64,000 bases of DNA from positions 868,001 to 932,000 of the forward strand of contig OZ271846.1 of NCBI GenBank assembly GCA_965601485.1, in the 5' to 3' direction. Both the position numbers and the translations under genes were made by a program. This document shows positions 1 through 7,823 of this stretch, piece after piece. This DNA is from Methylotenera_A aquatica (lineage in GTDB: Bacteria > Pseudomonadota > Gammaproteobacteria > Burkholderiales > Methylophilaceae). The first letter of the stretch is position 1. The number at the start of each line of letters is the position of its first letter. The notes beneath the pieces are model-generated. The model was not told where the DNA came from. It saw nothing but the letters and a program-made list of their open reading frames with translations, and did not search any database.

Positions 1-908
1 ATGCAACCAGTACCTGCACTGGTTACCGCTTGGCGATAGATATGGTCTTGCACATCGCCCGCGGCAAAAATGCCTTGAATACTTGTGGCTGTGGCGTTAC
101 CTTTGCGGCCCGCTTGCGTCACAATATAGCCGCCTTCCATTTCTAATTGTCCTTTAAAGATATCCGTATTTGGCTTGTGACCAATCGCAATAAATACACC
201 TTTTAGGTCAATGACTTTGGTGGTGTTGTCATTCACATTTTTAATGCGCATGCCAGTCACGCCCGTTGCATCTCCCAATACTTCATCTAAAGTGCTGAAT
301 GTTTCTAATACGATTTTGCCTTCTGCCACTCGAGCCATTAATTTATCCACCAAAATCGCTTCGGCTTTAAATTTATCACGTCTATGTACTAACGTCACTT
401 TGCTGGCAATATTAGCTAAATAAAGTGTTTCTTCAACCGCCGTATTACCTCCGCCAATTACGGCAACTTCTTGATTGCGGTAGAAAAATCCATCACAAGT
501 AGCGCAGGCTGAAACGCCTTTTCCACTAAATTTTTCTTCACTTGGAATACCTAAGTATTTGGCGGATGCACCAGTGGCAATAATTAAAGCATCACAGGTA
601 TATTCGCCGTTATCACCCACTAAGCGAATCGGTTTTTCACTTAAATGCGTGGTGTGAATATGATCAAAAATCATTTCGGTGTTGAAACGCTCCGCATGTT
701 TTTGAAAGCGTTCCATTAATTCTGGGCCTTGCACGCCATCGGCATCAGCAGGCCAGTTATCCACTTCTGTAGTTGTCATCAATTGGCCACCTTGTGCAAT
801 GCCTGTGATAAGAACAGGGTTTAAGTTGGCGCGTGCAGCATAAACAGCGGCGGAGTAACCCGCAGGACCAGAGCCTAAAATAAGAAGATGGACGTGACGT
901 GTTGCCAT
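1..908 (-). CDS. trxB: thioredoxin reductase (3' end outside window)
   Basis: FAD/NADPH-dependent reductase that keeps thioredoxin reduced in the cytoplasm. Read on the minus strand from the ATG at 908, the protein starts MATRHVHLLILGSGPAGYSA, which holds the FAD-binding GxGPAG fingerprint. The redox-active CATCDG motif (CxxC) lies near residue 140, followed by the NADPH-binding GGGNTAVEE motif. The frame stays open to the left edge, ending in TSAGTGC, so only the last few codons are missing. It is divergent from ftsK across a 411-bp gap that contains a dps remnant. A perfect 13-bp inverted repeat lies 20 bp upstream of the start. Confidence 0.96.
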   Translation of the reverse strand, partial: MATRHVHLLILGSGPAGYSAAVYAARANLNPVLITGIAQGGQLMTTTEVDNWPADADGVQGPELMERFQKHAERFNTEMIFDHIHTTHLSEKPIRLVGDNGEYTCDALIIATGASAKYLGIPSEEKFSGKGVSACATCDGFFYRNQEVAVIGGGNTAVEETLYLANIASKVTLVHRRDKFKAEAILVDKLMARVAEGKIVLETFSTLDEVLGDATGVTGMRIKNVNDNTTKVIDLKGVFIAIGHKPNTDIFKGQLEMEGGYIVTQAGRKGNATATSIQGIFAAGDVQDHIYRQAVTSAGTGC

Positions 909-927
909 GATGGGTTGCTTTCTAAGA

Positions 928-940
928 TTGACTATTAGTC
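928..940. promoter_or_regulatory. 13-bp inverted repeat upstream of trxB, possible operator
   Basis: TGACTATTAGTCA is a perfect 6-1-6 inverted repeat lying 20 bp before the trxB start codon. A weak minus-strand promoter can be proposed just upstream (TTGAAA, 16 bp, TATTTT within about 940-970), which would put the repeat near or after the transcription start. A repressor or redox-regulator site is possible; the regulator is not identifiable from the sequence. Confidence 0.3.
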
Positions 941-999
941 ATTAAAATAAGGACATACGCCAGTTTTTCAAGCTGGCAATTAAAATATTCTTTTCTTTG

Positions 1000-1180
1000 C
1001 TTAAGTTATTTTCAAGCAAGTTAAGCAACATCCAAAATGTATTAAAAATTGGGCCTGTGAAACTCCAATAGAAATAGTAGGTTTTAAATATAAGCTATAG
1101 GTATCGGCTAATAAATGCGATAAACCTTTTGCAATTATTTTTCTGTCTTTTTCCTTAATGCCTTTATTAATTTGCTACTC
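1000..1180 (-). pseudogene. remnant of a Dps/ferritin-like DNA-binding protein gene
   Basis: Inside the trxB-ftsK gap the minus strand reads QINKGIKEKDRKIIAKGLS then HLLADTYSLYLK, matching the N-terminal part of Dps proteins (usually GI.EKDRKAIAEGLS..LADTYTLYLKTHNFHWNVTGP). One base is then lost, and the next frame continues YYFYWSFTGPIFNTF, matching HNFHWNVTGPMFNTL. The ferroxidase-region histidines have become tyrosines (CAT/CAC to TAT/TAC). Only about 60 of the usual 150-160 residues remain, a stop codon lies directly upstream of the match, and there is no start codon. It is a truncated, non-functional relic. The identification rests on recalled family consensus. Confidence 0.72.
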
Positions 1181-1271
1181 CCATTTGAATATCATATTAA
1201 TTTGCTTGCTATAAATTGTCTAAATATTAATTTAATTAACGAAATTTGACATGCTTTGTTCAATATGATTT

Positions 1272-1280
1272 TGCTATAAT
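1272..1280 (+). promoter_or_regulatory. extended -10 promoter for ftsK
   Basis: TGCTATAAT is a perfect extended -10 element (TGnTATAAT) 39 bp before the TTG start of ftsK. A TTGACA at 1246-1251 is 23 bp away, too far for a standard -35, but an extended -10 needs little -35 contact. It would drive ftsK and the overlapping lolA. Confidence 0.5.
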
Positions 1281-1319
1281 AAATAAAATTAGGTTTTAAC
1301 ATCATAGGTTTCTAACAGT

Positions 1320-3629
1320 TTGTTTTTTAATAAAAAATCTCCAGCAGTAAATGGTCGTTTGCAATCGCCACCTAGTCCATCCCAACAACACGGCGCCAGC
1401 CTTGTGCGTGAAGCGTGGTGGCTAGGCTTGGTGTTAGTTGGATTATATCTTGCCGTCATTTTAATCAGCTATAACAATCAAGATCCATCATGGTCACACA
1501 TGGCTTCTGATAACGCCGTTATTCAAAATTCAGGGGGGGCGGTAGGCGCTTGGATTGCCGATATGCTGTTGTATTTATTTGGCTTTTCAGCATGGTGGTT
1601 GGTGGTTTTAGCTTTCTATAGCATGTGGCTGATTTATTTACGCTTAGAATTGACGATTTCAGAGCGTCCATTTTTACTATTCAATTTAGTCGGTTTTTTC
1701 TTACTACTGATTTCTTCATGCGCTTTAGAAGCGGGGCATTTAATCAGCTTGCCAGCCAGTTTGCCGTTGACTAGCGGTGGCATGTTAGGTAATGCTGTGG
1801 ATGGCGCATTGCGTAGCATGTTTGGTTTTACTGGCTCCACCATGCTACTACTTCTGCTACTTGCTGTCGGTTTTAGCCTGTTTACTGGCTGGTCTTGGAT
1901 TATGATTGCCGAAAATTTAGGTAAAAATATAATCGCCGCTTACGATTTGTTTTATAACAAATTCCACGATTGGCAAGATAGAAAAGCGGGTAAAGCCGTT
2001 GTGCAAAAACGTGAGGAGTTTGTAGAAGCAGAACGTAAACGTACAGAAGATCGTTTGCCCGTTGAGATTAAAGCACCGGTAATTGAGATTGCGCAGAGCG
2101 AACGGGTACAAAAAGAAAAGCAAACAACACTATTTGTAACCGATTTAGATTCAACTTTGCCGCCTCTACATCTACTGGATGTTGCTAATAATGTGGTGGA
2201 ATTGCCTTCAGCCGAAACCTTGGATTTTACCTCGCGCTTAATTGAGCGCAAATTAATGGATTTTGGCATTGAGGTAAAAGTACTTTCTGCCCAGCCTGGG
2301 CCTGTGATTACGCGTTATGAACTTGAGCCTGCCGCTGGAGTAAAAGGTAGCCAAGTCACTAATTTAGTTAAAGATTTAGCGCGTGCTCTGTCGGTTGCCA
2401 GTGTGCGCGTGGTAGAAACGATTCCCGGTAAGACTTATATGGGTCTAGAAATACCCAACCCAAAACGGCAAATTGTCTATTTGTCCGAAATTATGAGTAG
2501 CCAAGCCTATGCCAACGTGAATTCACCATTGGCGATTTGTTTAGGTAAAGATATTGCGGGTAAACCGGCGGTGGCTGATTTGGCCAAAATGCCGCATGTG
2601 TTAGTGGCGGGTACAACAGGTTCTGGTAAATCGGTTGCTATTAATGCGCTTATTTTAAGTTGGCTGTATAAAGCCGATGCATCGCAAGTACGTATGATTC
2701 TGATTGACCCCAAAATGCTAGAGCTTTCAGTGTATGAAGGTATTCCGCATTTACTAGCGCCAGTGGTAACCGATATGCGTCAAGCAGCCAATGCATTGAA
2801 TTGGTGTGTGAATGAAATGGAGCGACGCTATAAGCTCATGTCTAGCCTTGGCGTGCGTAACCTAGGGGGCTATAACCAAAAAATTAAAGATGCCGATAAA
2901 GCCGGTGAAAAAATTCCGCATCCATTTAGTATTACGCCAGATGCGCCAGAGCCATTAGAAGAAATGCCGCTTATTGTTGTAGTGATTGATGAGTTGGCTG
3001 ATTTGATGATGGTTGTTGGCAAAAAAGTAGAAGAATTAATTGCACGTTTGGCGCAAAAAGCCCGTGCTTCTGGTATTCATTTGGTGTTGGCAACGCAGCG
3101 CCCATCGGTGGATGTGATTACGGGCTTGATCAAGGCTAATGTGCCAACGCGTATCTCCTTTCAAGTATCCAGCAAAATTGATTCGCGAACCATACTAGAC
3201 CAAATGGGCGCTGAAGCGTTACTAGGTCAGGGTGATATGTTGTACATGCCGCCCGGTACTGGTTACCCCATGCGTATTCACGGTGCGTTTGTGTCTGATC
3301 ATGAGGTGCACCAAGTGGTGAATCATTTAAAAGCCATGGGTGAGCCAAACTATATTGAAGGCATTTTGACCAACGAAACAGAGGGTGGAGAGCCTGGTGA
3401 GTTTAGTAGTGAAGACGTCGCAGAGAAGGATCCGCTTTACGATGAGGCGGTTAATATCGTGTTAACTAGTCGTCGCGCCAGTATTTCATTGGTTCAGCGA
3501 CAACTTCGGATTGGCTATAACCGTGCTGCAAGATTAATTGAAGACATGGAGCGCGCAGGATTGGTTTCCTCGATGCAAAGTAATGGTAACAGAGAGGTGT
3601 TGGCAAAAGGAAATGCATCAGCTGATTAA
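1320..3629 (+). CDS. ftsK: DNA translocase FtsK
   Basis: Septum-anchored DNA pump that clears chromosome termini at division and activates XerCD at dif. The 769-aa protein has the family order: four or so N-terminal membrane segments (roughly residues 30-200), a short charged linker (about 210-270), the motor with Walker A GTTGSGKS at residues 431-438 and Walker B LIVVVIDELADLM, and a C-terminal winged-helix gamma domain (ASISLVQRQLRIGYNRAAR) that reads KOPS. The short linker is normal outside Enterobacteria. The chosen start is TTG at 1320, since no ATG lies before the membrane region and no strong ribosome binding site is visible. lolA overlaps its last 17 bp. Confidence 0.95.
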   Translation: MFFNKKSPAVNGRLQSPPSPSQQHGASLVREAWWLGLVLVGLYLAVILISYNNQDPSWSHMASDNAVIQNSGGAVGAWIADMLLYLFGFSAWWLVVLAFYSMWLIYLRLELTISERPFLLFNLVGFFLLLISSCALEAGHLISLPASLPLTSGGMLGNAVDGALRSMFGFTGSTMLLLLLLAVGFSLFTGWSWIMIAENLGKNIIAAYDLFYNKFHDWQDRKAGKAVVQKREEFVEAERKRTEDRLPVEIKAPVIEIAQSERVQKEKQTTLFVTDLDSTLPPLHLLDVANNVVELPSAETLDFTSRLIERKLMDFGIEVKVLSAQPGPVITRYELEPAAGVKGSQVTNLVKDLARALSVASVRVVETIPGKTYMGLEIPNPKRQIVYLSEIMSSQAYANVNSPLAICLGKDIAGKPAVADLAKMPHVLVAGTTGSGKSVAINALILSWLYKADASQVRMILIDPKMLELSVYEGIPHLLAPVVTDMRQAANALNWCVNEMERRYKLMSSLGVRNLGGYNQKIKDADKAGEKIPHPFSITPDAPEPLEEMPLIVVVIDELADLMMVVGKKVEELIARLAQKARASGIHLVLATQRPSVDVITGLIKANVPTRISFQVSSKIDSRTILDQMGAEALLGQGDMLYMPPGTGYPMRIHGAFVSDHEVHQVVNHLKAMGEPNYIEGILTNETEGGEPGEFSSEDVAEKDPLYDEAVNIVLTSRRASISLVQRQLRIGYNRAARLIEDMERAGLVSSMQSNGNREVLAKGNASAD

Positions 3630-4233
3630 AAAAATAGTAGTAAGTACGTTTTTAATAGCCTCACAATTCAGCTTTGCCGATGGTGTAGCAAGCTTGCGTG
3701 ATTTCTTCAAAAATACCAATTCCATGCGCGCGCAATTTAGCCAAGTGGTCACTGACACCAAAGGCCGCAAAATACAGGATGTAGAAGGCTCAATGCAATT
3801 GCAGCGTCCTAACAAATTTCGTTGGGATTACGCAAAACCGTATGAGCAACAAATTATTAGTGATGGCACGCAAGTGTTTTTATATGACACTGAGTTGCAA
3901 CAAGTAACTGTGCGTGAGTTAAGCAAAGCCTTGGGCTCTAGCCCTGCTGCCTTGTTGGCGGGTGGTGATGCGGTTGAAAAAAGTTTTACCATTAAAAATG
4001 CCGCACGCAAAGGTGGTTTAAGCTGGGTTTTGGCATTTCCCAAAGATAAAGACAGTGGGTTTGAGCGTGTTTTGCTAGGTTTTAAAGATGCAAAGCTCCG
4101 CAAAATGGAGTTGTACGATAGCTTTAATCACATTACTTTAATTACGTTTGATGCTGTAGAGCGTAATCCAGTATTAATAGACTCAACATTTTTATTTACA
4201 ACGCCTAAAGGTATAGATGTCGTGGGCGAATAA
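3613..4233 (+). CDS. lolA: outer-membrane lipoprotein carrier protein LolA
   Basis: Periplasmic chaperone that takes lipoproteins from LolCDE to LolB. The start is placed at the ATG at 3613, just after AAAAGGAA, rather than further upstream in frame, because it gives a proper signal peptide (MHQLIKKIVVSTFLIASQFS, probable cleavage after FSFA near residue 22). The mature part has the family's opening LRDFFKNTNSMRAQFSQ and the RPNKFRWDYAKPYEQ segment. The length of 206 aa is usual. It overlaps the end of ftsK by 17 bp, as expected for a translationally coupled ftsK-lolA pair. Confidence 0.94.
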   Translation: MHQLIKKIVVSTFLIASQFSFADGVASLRDFFKNTNSMRAQFSQVVTDTKGRKIQDVEGSMQLQRPNKFRWDYAKPYEQQIISDGTQVFLYDTELQQVTVRELSKALGSSPAALLAGGDAVEKSFTIKNAARKGGLSWVLAFPKDKDSGFERVLLGFKDAKLRKMELYDSFNHITLITFDAVERNPVLIDSTFLFTTPKGIDVVGE

Positions 4234-4330
4234 CCAATTACAATTTGATTATTTAGGGTCAACTTTTACTTAATTTAAGTATTCCAATCCATTATTATTC
4301 CTTTAAAAACAAGTTAATAATAGACAAAAA

Positions 4331-4740
4331 ATGCAAGGCCTAAATAACCAATCAATTCGTCATTTCTATACGATAACTGCCACCCTTCTGCTGGCAGCAT
4401 TCACAATGCTAACTTCGATCTACAGCGAAGCCGAGCAAGATGAATTGTTAATTCAGGCTGAAAATATGATTCGGCAAGCCGATTATAAAGCGTTTTATGA
4501 ATTATTAGGACCTTTGGATAACATGTGTGCTGGCGATATTAATATGATTATTTATTAGTTATTGCAGTTATTGAAAGCATTAACCTAACGGGCGGTAGGT
4601 TTGCGCTGGAACGTGTATTAGCATTAGATCCAAATCCTTAAGATGCTCGGGCAGTGATGTTCAAGGCGCATTTTTGTTAGGCGAAAAAGATGCAGCCAAG
4701 CAGGAATTTAATTATATTTTTGGCTGTATTCATGCGTAGA
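4331..4740 (+). pseudogene. broken TPR-repeat protein gene
   Basis: The ATG at 4331 opens a 75-aa frame with a signal-peptide-like N-terminus (ATLLLAAFTMLTSIYS) and TPR-like helices (DELLIQAENMIRQADYKAFYELL). Near 4545 the frame shifts and the similarity continues DYLLVIAVIESINLTGGRF, then ALERVLALDPNP, an in-frame TAA, DARAVMFKAHF, a second frameshift and LLGEKDAAKQEF. This is the FALERVLALDPNxxDARA pattern of TPR helices interrupted by at least three lesions. The original was probably an exported TPR protein; its C-terminal part is no longer readable. It interrupts the conserved lolA-rarA junction. Confidence 0.78.
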
Positions 4741-5146
4741 GAAGAGGAACGAGATTCAAACGCCAATTTTTTTAGCCAAGATATTCTCGGATAACGGGTA
4801 GTCGCCCAGCTAGTTTTAATAGTCAATGGCATTCTTTTACCTCTCTAGCAGAGGAGTTCCCTAGGCGCGTACCAATGATCCCGCTTTTCTTGCTAGACGC
4901 CACGACGATCAATACCATGCAATAATGCTCTTACGCAATCTTTCAGCCACAAATTGGTCAATTAGGCCCCATCTAAAGTATATCAAAAATGATTCCAATA
5001 TCGAGTTAAATACCTTTTAACGCAAAGTGATTTCAATAAATGTATGTAAATATTTTAGAAGGCAAGGTCAAAACATAATTTAATTTAAATTAAAGCTTAA
5101 ATAAACGCTAAAATAGCTTTTTCTATTGTCATTAAAAGCAAAATAA
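4741..5146. other. gene-free stretch between the TPR pseudogene and rarA
   Basis: No frame on either strand gives a protein I recognise, and stops are frequent. The left part may be further decay of the TPR gene. The last 100 bp are very AT-rich and probably carry the rarA promoter, but no convincing -35/-10 pair could be fixed. Confidence 0.5.
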
Positions 5147-6499
5147 GTGATCAGCTTATTTCAAAACACCCCCCCCGTTGCACCGTTAGCAGAACGACTT
5201 CGCCCTAAAACCTTAGATGAGTTGGTAGGGCAATCGCATTTACTAGGTCAAAATAAGCCTCTGCGTTTGGCTTTTCAGTCCGGTAAATTGCCTTCCATGA
5301 TTCTGTGGGGGCCGCCAGGTGTAGGTAAAACCACCTTGGCGCGCTTGATTGCCAATGCTGCCGATGCGGATTTTATTCCGATTTCAGCTGTGTTATCTGG
5401 TATTAAAGATATTCGTGAAGCGCTAGAGCGGGCCGAACTAACCTTGCAACAACATGGCCGCAAAACCATTTTGTTTGTAGATGAAGTGCATCGCTTTAAC
5501 AAAGGCCAGCAAGATGCGTTTCTACCATTTGTAGAGAGTGGCTTGATTACTTTTATTGGTGCGACTACCGAAAACCCATCGTTTGAAGTTAATAGCGCCT
5601 TGTTAAGCAGGGCGCAGGTGTTTGTGCTCAATGCACTATCAGAAACTGAATTAGATTTACTATTAAGTCGCGCGCAAGAATTGGTGGCGCCCAATACTCA
5701 CTTAGCCGATGCGGTGAAAGAGCAAGTACTTGCCTATGCCGATGGCGATGCAAGACGCTTACTCAATTTTGTAGAAGGGTTATTTAACGCGGCAGAAGGT
5801 GCCAACGTTAGCGAAATTGACGAAGCCTTTTTGCAAACTACCATGTCAAGCAAACTACGCCGCTTTGATAAAGGTGGTGAGGCGTTTTACGATCAGATTT
5901 CTGCACTGCATAAATCGGTGCGTGGCAGCAACCCAGATGCCGCATTGTATTGGTTTTTGCGCATGATTGATGGTGGCGCAGATCCATTATATTTAGGCCG
6001 TCGGATCATCCGCATGGCTATTGAAGATATCGGCTTGGCCGACCCACGCGCGCAAACCATGGCGCTGGAAGCATGGCAAATATATGAGCGACTAGGTTCG
6101 CCTGAAGGTGAGTTGGCACTAGCAAATATGGTAATTTATTTGGCCGTTGCGCCCAAAAGTAACGCCGCTTATAACGCTTACAATCAGGCAAAAGCTTTTG
6201 TAGCACAAGATAAATCGCGGCCAGTACCAATTCATTTAAGAAACGCACCGACTAAATTAATGAAAGCACTGGATTACGGTAAAAAATACCGCTACGCGCA
6301 CAATGAGCCAGAGGCTTATGCAGCAGGTGAGCAGTATTTCCCAGATGAACTATATATAGATAAGAACGGCGAACAAGAAAATAAAGTACCGCAATTTTAT
6401 ATACCCACACCGCGTGGCTTAGAGGGTAAAATTAGTGAAAAACTGAAACATCTTAAAGCTCTCGACCAACAATATTCAAACAGTAAAGCAAAGAAATAA
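5147..6499 (+). CDS. rarA: replication-associated recombination protein RarA (MgsA)
   Basis: AAA+ ATPase of the clamp-loader/RuvB class acting at stalled forks with SSB. The 450-aa protein has the N-terminal box LAERLRPKTLDELVGQSHLL, Walker A GPPGVGKTT near residue 57, Walker B FVDEVHRFNKGQQDAFLP, sensor 1 GATTENPSFEVN, and the C-terminal tetramerisation region with RIIRMAIEDIGLADP. The start is GTG at 5147. serS follows after 2 bp, as in the E. coli order. Confidence 0.96.
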   Translation: MISLFQNTPPVAPLAERLRPKTLDELVGQSHLLGQNKPLRLAFQSGKLPSMILWGPPGVGKTTLARLIANAADADFIPISAVLSGIKDIREALERAELTLQQHGRKTILFVDEVHRFNKGQQDAFLPFVESGLITFIGATTENPSFEVNSALLSRAQVFVLNALSETELDLLLSRAQELVAPNTHLADAVKEQVLAYADGDARRLLNFVEGLFNAAEGANVSEIDEAFLQTTMSSKLRRFDKGGEAFYDQISALHKSVRGSNPDAALYWFLRMIDGGADPLYLGRRIIRMAIEDIGLADPRAQTMALEAWQIYERLGSPEGELALANMVIYLAVAPKSNAAYNAYNQAKAFVAQDKSRPVPIHLRNAPTKLMKALDYGKKYRYAHNEPEAYAAGEQYFPDELYIDKNGEQENKVPQFYIPTPRGLEGKISEKLKHLKALDQQYSNSKAKK

Positions 6500-6501
6500 T
6501 T

Positions 6502-7797
6502 ATGTTAGATATTCAAGCATTAAGAAACGATTTAGACGGCGTTGTTAATCAATTAATCAGACGTGGTTTTTTATTTGATTCGGCTGCTTTTACGGCTCTT
6601 GAGCAAGAGCGTAAAGCGGTGCAAACACGCACACAAGATCTACAAGCCAAACGCAATAACACTTCCAAGCAAATAGGTATCTCTAAATCAAAAGGTGAGG
6701 ATGTTAGTGCGATAGTAGCTGAAGTGGCCGGTTTGGGTGATGCATTAAAAGCTGATGAATCGTTATTAGAAGAGCTGCAAATTAAGTTGCAAAGTATGTT
6801 ACTAAACGTGCCGAATTTGCCTCATGAAAGCGTTCCAACAGGTAAATCAGAGTTGGATAACGTCGAAGTGCGAAAAATTGGTACGCCACGCGACTTTAAA
6901 AATGAGTTTGGGAATAACTTTGAAATTAAAGATCATACTGATGTGGGTGCGCCGTTAGGATTAGATTTTGATACAGGTATTAAGTTATCAGGCACGCGCT
7001 TTACCTTTATGCGTGGCGGTATTGCTAAATTGCACCGTTCTTTATCACAATTTATGCTTGACACGCAGACTGAACAGCATGGCTATGAAGAATGCTATAC
7101 GCCATATTTGGTAAACGCAGAAACGCTAACTGGTACAGGTCAGCTACCTAAATTTGAAGAAGATTTGTTCAGCTTAAATCACAACGAAAGTAAGCTATAT
7201 CTAATTCCAACTTCAGAAGTGACTCTCACCAATACTGTCAATGATGAAATCGTGGCTTTAGAATCGTTGCCCATCAAATTGACCGCACACACGCCATGTT
7301 TCCGCTCAGAGGCAGGATCTTATGGCCGCGATACTAAAGGTATGATTCGCCAGCACCAATTTGATAAAGTAGAAATGGTGCAGATTGTGCACCCAAGCAA
7401 AAGCTATGAAGCTTTAGAAGAGATGGTGGGGCACGCCGAAAATATCTTAAAAGCACTTGAGTTGCCGTATCGCGTGGTTTCACTTTGTGCCGGCGATATG
7501 GGTTTTGGTGCCGCTAAAACCTACGATTTAGAAGTATGGTTGCCAGCGCAGAATACTTATAGAGAAATTTCTAGCGTCAGTAATTGTGAGGCGTTTCAAG
7601 CTCGTCGATTAAAAGCACGTTTTAGAAATGAGCAAGGTAAAACTGAGTTTGTGCATACGCTCAATGGCTCTGGTTTGGCAGTAGGGCGTACTTTGGTGGC
7701 GGTACTAGAGAACTACCAAAATGCTGATGGCAGTGTGACAATTCCGAAAGTGTTGCAACCTTACATGAATAATTTGCAGGTTATTAAGCCTGCTTAA
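6502..7797 (+). CDS. serS: serine--tRNA ligase
   Basis: Class II aminoacyl-tRNA synthetase charging tRNA-Ser (and tRNA-Sec where present). The 431-aa protein starts MLDIQALRNDL, has the N-terminal coiled-coil tRNA-binding arm (about residues 30-100), motif 2 CFRSEAGSYGRDTKGMIRQHQF and motif 3 LNGSGLAVGRTLVAVLENYQ, with serine-site residues TSEVTLTN. The length is standard. It starts 2 bp after rarA, so the two are probably co-transcribed. Confidence 0.97.
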   Translation: MLDIQALRNDLDGVVNQLIRRGFLFDSAAFTALEQERKAVQTRTQDLQAKRNNTSKQIGISKSKGEDVSAIVAEVAGLGDALKADESLLEELQIKLQSMLLNVPNLPHESVPTGKSELDNVEVRKIGTPRDFKNEFGNNFEIKDHTDVGAPLGLDFDTGIKLSGTRFTFMRGGIAKLHRSLSQFMLDTQTEQHGYEECYTPYLVNAETLTGTGQLPKFEEDLFSLNHNESKLYLIPTSEVTLTNTVNDEIVALESLPIKLTAHTPCFRSEAGSYGRDTKGMIRQHQFDKVEMVQIVHPSKSYEALEEMVGHAENILKALELPYRVVSLCAGDMGFGAAKTYDLEVWLPAQNTYREISSVSNCEAFQARRLKARFRNEQGKTEFVHTLNGSGLAVGRTLVAVLENYQNADGSVTIPKVLQPYMNNLQVIKPA

Positions 7798-7823
7798 GAA
7801 TCTTTTAAATCGGCTAGCACTAA

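Noticed and set aside
1246..1251. TTGACA as -35 of the ftsK promoter
   Set aside because: Its spacing to TATAAT is 23 bp, outside the workable range; the extended -10 alone is the better reading.
4741..4800. a minus-strand stretch resembling the 3' end of a tRNA (TTTGAATCTC arm)
   Set aside because: No complementary 5' acceptor arm, no D arm and no anticodon stem at the right distance.
5275..5694. 139-aa minus-strand frame
   Set aside because: Shadow of rarA, whose motifs are intact on the plus strand.
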